DNA from: Haematococcus lacustris
Taxonomy: Eukaryota; Chlorophyta; Chlorophyceae; Chlamydomonadales; Haematococcaceae
Length of the DNA: 64,000 bases
Assembly: GCA_030144725.1 (NCBI GenBank)
Contig: JASKMD010000029.1
Coordinates: forward strand, 7,239,538-7,303,537
Reading direction: 5' to 3'
A program made the translations under genes and the position numbers. Positions within the stretch are counted from its first letter, which is position 1. Each line of letters starts with the position of its first letter. Below, one piece after another: positions 59,801-64,000 of the stretch. The notes beneath the pieces were generated by a model. The model had not been told where the DNA came from and searched no databases. It was given only the letters and a program-made list of their open reading frames with translations.

Positions 59801-62800
59801 CCCAGCACAGCCAGGTCTCGGGCCCGTGCCGCATCCTCCTCATCATCAAAGCGCCCCACCTGCATTCGTTGCAACCCACCAGCTAAACCCACAGGAAAGG
59901 AAGGCCAGGCCAAGGGCAGTGGGCAGTGCAAGGGGCAGCGAGCAGTGCAAGGGCATTGTTCCAGCGTGTGGACAGCAATTAGTGCAAGGGCAGGAGTCAT
60001 GGCACGTTGGCGGCAAGCAGTAGCTGCAGGGGCAATGGCCAGGGTAGGGGCACCTACCACCATGTGTGTGGGACGGTTCTCAGCGGACAGCAGCTTGGCC
60101 TTGGCTAGCCACTGGCCAGGTCCGGCAGCAGTGGGGGGCTCCCTGCATAAGCATGACCCAGCTCAACTTAGCTCAAGACACATACTGAACCAAGCGCGCT
60201 TGCTGCACCACCTTTGTGCCCTACCAAGGTATTCAGAAGCGTTGCAAAAGCTTAGCAAAACGCTCCCTGTGGGCGCAGCCGGATCATAATTTTGTAGGCA
60301 GGTTATACTGGCAAACTTGGCAGCGTTGAGATCCCAACACCCACAGCATGTAAACCTGACGCGCCCCGACAATCACTATAGCAACCACCTCAGCATGCGA
60401 TGCGCGGAACAAAAGTGGGCTTTCAGTGAAAAAGCAGGAGAACACGAAGAAGGGGTGGACCAATATTAGGCGTGTTTTTTGTGAATAGGGTCTTTGGGTC
60501 CCAAGTGGCTGGGCAGCGCTGCGTTAGCACACGCTCTGCACAGCCCTACCTCAGCTTTGAAGGTGAGAGCAGGGTTCATGCATGATGAGCCCAGCAGCCT
60601 GGCCGCCTAGCAGAGCGGCATCACAGTGTCCCCAAGGATTTGTCCACGCAGCTGCCGGCATTGACAACAGGCTGCAGCATGTCCCTGGCCAGCTCCACTG
60701 ACCTGGTAACACCAAAGTAGGCATCGAACACCAGTGGCAGGTTGGAGGGCAGGATGCCCCGTGCTCGCTTGCTTTGCCGTCGAGCCTCTTCTTGGGAGTA
60801 GTCTGCCTGCAGCCCATGAGGAGTGACAGCAGAGCAGCACAGCAGCAGCAGTGAGGGCATGCGGGTGGGGATATGGAGTGGTAGGCCCCTTTGACCGTTT
60901 CCCAATGCAACATGAGGTGGCCGCTGGCATGTGGTGCAACCTCAAGTCCCACGTGCCTTAACATAGACACCTGTAGCATTCAGCCCGGCTCAACATCACA
61001 CGGCAGCTTCTATAGCCACGGTAGAGCTGCTTGCTGAGTGTAGACACAGAACACTGAGCCTGGCACTGTAGTCTACACATGCTGAGTGTGGACAGCATAC
61101 TTGACCAGCTGCCTGCAAAGCCAGCTGTATCATGCCCATAGCCCCCAACCATGATAAAATGCATTCAGTGCAGGGTGCAGCTCCAGGTGCTGCTGTAAGG
61201 TGACAGATGAATGCACAGGGTGAGGTGAGGGTGAGGGTAAGGGCGAGGGCGAGGGATGTACATGCTGTGCAGGTGCTGTGCTCTCACCTCTGGCGTGACA
61301 CGGCTGGTGCCGCGGCGGGCACCCTGTGACTCCTGTTGCGTGCTTCCGCGCTGGCGGCTGGCAGGTTGTAGGGGGCCAGGGCAGTATGGGTCAGGCGCCT
61401 TGAGGTGCTCAATCTCCTCCGCTGCGTTGTCGCTGCTGTCACCTCCCTGGCGCTGCGTGCCTGCAGCAAGTGATAGGGACGGCAACAAGGGGACCACATG
61501 GGGACATGCACCTTGGCCCCAACTGCAGCAAGACCATGACCACCACCACCACCACCATCAGTCACCATCACCAAAACAGTGGCGTGCAAGTGTAGGTACC
61601 TCCCCCTAGGTGCTGCTACTTGTGGATGGGTTCCTGGCGCCATGACACCATACCGCTGTACACCCTTACTTACAGCCATGACTATACAACTATCCGGCAG
61701 TCTGCCATAACGGCGGACACCACCGCTCTCCCTTGCTCCCCCTCACCAGGCAAGCTAGGCTCACTCACCATCAGGGTCTCCAAGCCGCATGCGCTTGTTC
61801 TGCATGTCCATCTCCTCCTGCAGCAGCCAGCAGCAGCCGCAACACACAATGCTGGCAGAAACCCAGTGGCCATCCAATTGGTTACACTGTGCAGCAGCTG
61901 TACCAGGCTGGCAGTTTGGCGGTGTAAAGCAAGAACACCAAGCACCAAATCAGGGTCGCTGCCAGGAGCTCACACCTCAGCTCTGCGAGCCTTGCGGGTC
62001 TTCACCATGTCCGTCCTTGACTGCGGCTGCGGGGCTGGCACCACAACCATCTTGGCCTTGCCCTGTGACTGCAGCAGCTGCTGGGAAGCTGCCAGGAAAA
62101 TGTTGCTGTGCTGCTCTCCACCCGTCAGCCTGTCCAGCATCCCCAACCCCATCCCGCCCAGCCCCTGCCCCAGACTCTCTCCGCCCAAAGTGTTGCCCCA
62201 TGCTGACCCTAACCCAACCTCCCCTACTGGCTCTGCCTTTTGCGCAGCGGGCGCAGGCAACAGGCCCTGCCCCTGAGGCCACAAAGCCGGCACAGGCAGG
62301 GTGTTGGTAGGGTAGGCAGGCAGGCCCCGCACCACCGACAGCTGCACCCGCACCGCGCAGCCATCCTGCAGTTTAAGGCTGACCAGGCGCTCTCCCTCAG
62401 CAGAGGGGCACTCAGCAGAGCATGGCCCCTCCTCCACCTTCACCCCCTCCACCTTCACCCGCTCTCCACCCACTGCGGGCTGGCCGCTGCCGGCACCACT
62501 CAGGGCAGTGGGTGGCTGCGGTAGGACTGCCAGGGTGGCGTGGATGCACGGCTCCAGCAGCAGCTGCACCTTGACGACAGGCTCTGGCAGGGGCGATGGT
62601 GACTGGTCCAGGGGCGGCACTGTGTGTTGCAGCTGCAGTTGATGTGAATGCAGCTGGTGCTGATACTGCTGAGCTGGCCCAGGGGGGCGCCCGCTTGAGT
62701 TGGTGGCGCTAGGCGTATGGTGGGGCAGGTCACGCGCACGTTTGGCACCCGGGCCGTAACCGGCAGTGCCATGCACGCTGCGGGTGCGGCTGCCGTAGCA

Positions 62801-63118
62801 GCCACAACTTGCAATGTTGGCCCTAACGATGGAGTCGATGTTGGGAGTTAGGAGGTGTCTGCTCTGCTGCAGTAATGGCTGCACCACCTGTGGTTCACAA
62901 AACAGACAGGAGCAGGACTTTGCCCAGGACAAAACAGACACAACCAGGACCTGGCTGCTCCTCGCTATGTGGGACGTTTACTCCCCTTTCCTTTGGTACA
63001 GCTCACACAACCGTTCCAAGCTTTCTCTGCCTGCTTGCTTTGCCTGCCTGCTTCCTGACCTGCCTGACCTGCTGCACGCATGTTAGCCTATCTGCATGCA
63101 TGCCTCACAGCCTCCTTA

Positions 63119-63178
<60 letters not shown>

Positions 63179-63186
63179 CTCCAATG

Positions 63187-63242
<56 letters not shown>

Positions 63243-63999
63243 CTCCACTGCCTGCCTGCCTGACTGCCTGCATACCTGCCAGATGTCATCCACAGTATAG
63301 TCTGTGGCAGGATAGTTCAGGTGGGGTAAAGACTGCAGCGCCATAGCCGCGCAGTCCCGAGCTCGAGCTGCTTCAGCAGACGTGTTGTAGTAGCCCACCA
63401 ACTGAAAGCAACAATCCGGCACAATGGAGTGAGCACTGCTAAGCTGCATGTGGTAGTCAGAAGTACAAACAAGAGGTGGCAGGTATGGACAAAAGGCCAA
63501 GGTTATGTGCATCCCCTGCCCTCCCCTGCCCTCCCCCGTCCCACCCCTGCCCTCCCTTCCCCCTGACATAACTTACTAAATTGATTGTTGGTGTGCGGGC
63601 AAGGCCAGTCGGGGCCCCCTGTTTGGCCACCCACATGCCTCTGTTTGGCCCCACCACTTCCTTGCTGACACCGATGAAGGGCAGTGTGAGCTGGCCATGC
63701 CACTGGGACTCCACCCCACCAGGCATTGGGCCAGAGGGTTCCGGGGAGGCCTGGCCCCTGCTGGCCTCGTACGAGTCGAAGGACCCCTGGCTCAGCCGCC
63801 GCTGCTGCCCCAAACTGAGGCCGCTAGGTGGCATGTTGTGGGCAGTGGGGCTGGCGTGGCGCTGTTGGGAGCTGCCAGCTCCGCCTACGGTGCTGGGGCT
63901 GGGTGTCGGACATGGGACTGGGCTGAGCAGAAGGTTTGGTAAGGGCAAGGTGGGGGTGGGGGCGCCCACCACGCAGCATTCCCAGGCGCAGAGTGCCAC
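53251..63999 (-). CDS. Giant AP2-domain protein (probable transcription factor), 5' end beyond right edge
   Basis: Exons, minus strand: 63999-63577 (open at edge), 63401-63276, 62887-61976, 61817-61769, 61460-61288, 60806-60703, 60142-60058, 59859-59728, 59554-58064, 57530-55557, 55179-53251; at least 2465 residues, frame closed. AP2 domain 1 spans exons 1-2: LPFIGVSKEVVGPNRGMWVA, then LVGYYNTSAEAARARDCAAM and LNYP. AP2 domain 2 spans exons 6-8: FDAYFGVTREPPTAAGPGQW, VGRFDDEEDAARARDLAVLG, KLNFDADMYS. After these come unusual conserved-looking stretches (HPQIIKPSMLHMALRNARNH; GVAVTFILTDIASAAAAAVG) separated by very long Gly/Pro/Gln/Ser-rich disorder and polyQ near the C-terminus (ends QQQQKQQH). 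Nuclear DNA-binding role is inferred from AP2. The donor choice at 60058 and 59728 is least sure. Confidence 0.82.
63116..63250. repeat. (CCTG)n repeat in an AP2-gene intron
   Basis: Two blocks of CCTG/TGCC tetranucleotide separated by CTCCAATG, within the intron between exons ending 63276 and starting 62887. Confidence 0.95.
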
Positions 64000-64000
64000 C

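Overview
The window is nuclear DNA from a green alga, most probably a volvocalean chlorophyte close to Haematococcus lacustris. The basis is GC-rich DNA, genes split by many short GT-AG introns, TGTAA polyadenylation signals, (CTG)n tracts, long GC-rich satellites, chlorophyte-type housekeeping proteins, and a Fanzor-related C-terminal fragment (38.5-39.1 kb) of a type I recall as abundant in Haematococcus gene models. The species call is inference. No prokaryotic operon, CRISPR array, tRNA or rRNA gene was seen.

Host genes, left to right: the 5' part of UDP-glucose pyrophosphorylase (minus, 23-1388); an NSUN5/RCM1-type rRNA m5C methyltransferase with 14 exons (plus, 17940-24672); proteasome alpha-4 (plus, 28568-30389); a PGAP3/Per1-type GPI-remodelling protein (plus, 31587-35231, with one apparent single-base frameshift); an ATX1 copper chaperone (minus, 39712-40091) and a decayed copy of its last exon (37765-37862); a LipB/LIP2 octanoyltransferase (plus, 40221-42329); and a very large AP2-domain protein open at the right edge (minus, 53251-63999, at least 2465 residues). 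I derived the exon chains by hand. Each complete chain sums to a multiple of three, except PGAP3 and Fanzor copy C, which are each one base too long.

The rest is mobile and repetitive DNA, dominated by Fanzor elements (eukaryotic TnpB-like RNA-guided nuclease genes). Element 1 (plus, about 1.61-17.6 kb) is one Fanzor copy broken up by a 538-bp element, a 3.77-kb insertion that itself contains a 2171-bp hAT transposon with a perfect 8-bp target duplication, a 1.2-kb insertion, a 374-bp MITE with an 8-bp target duplication, and an unusual nested direct-repeat structure (Y-X-Z-X-Y). Element C (minus, about 25.07-28.2 kb) is nearly intact: four exons with RuvC motifs and a single-base frameshift, ending in a multi-hairpin right end that is shared with element 1 and is the best candidate for a guide (omega) RNA. 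Further Fanzor pieces lie at 31.2-31.4, 38.5-39.1 and 42.3-42.6 kb. NSUN5 sits between elements 1 and C, with both right ends facing it.

From 42.3 to 53 kb the DNA is mostly repeats: a duplicated 870-bp repeat (one copy inside a 22-bp direct repeat), a rearranged 0.2-kb partner, GC-rich minisatellites, 103 tandem copies of GGGGTC, and a decayed spliced gene of unknown function.
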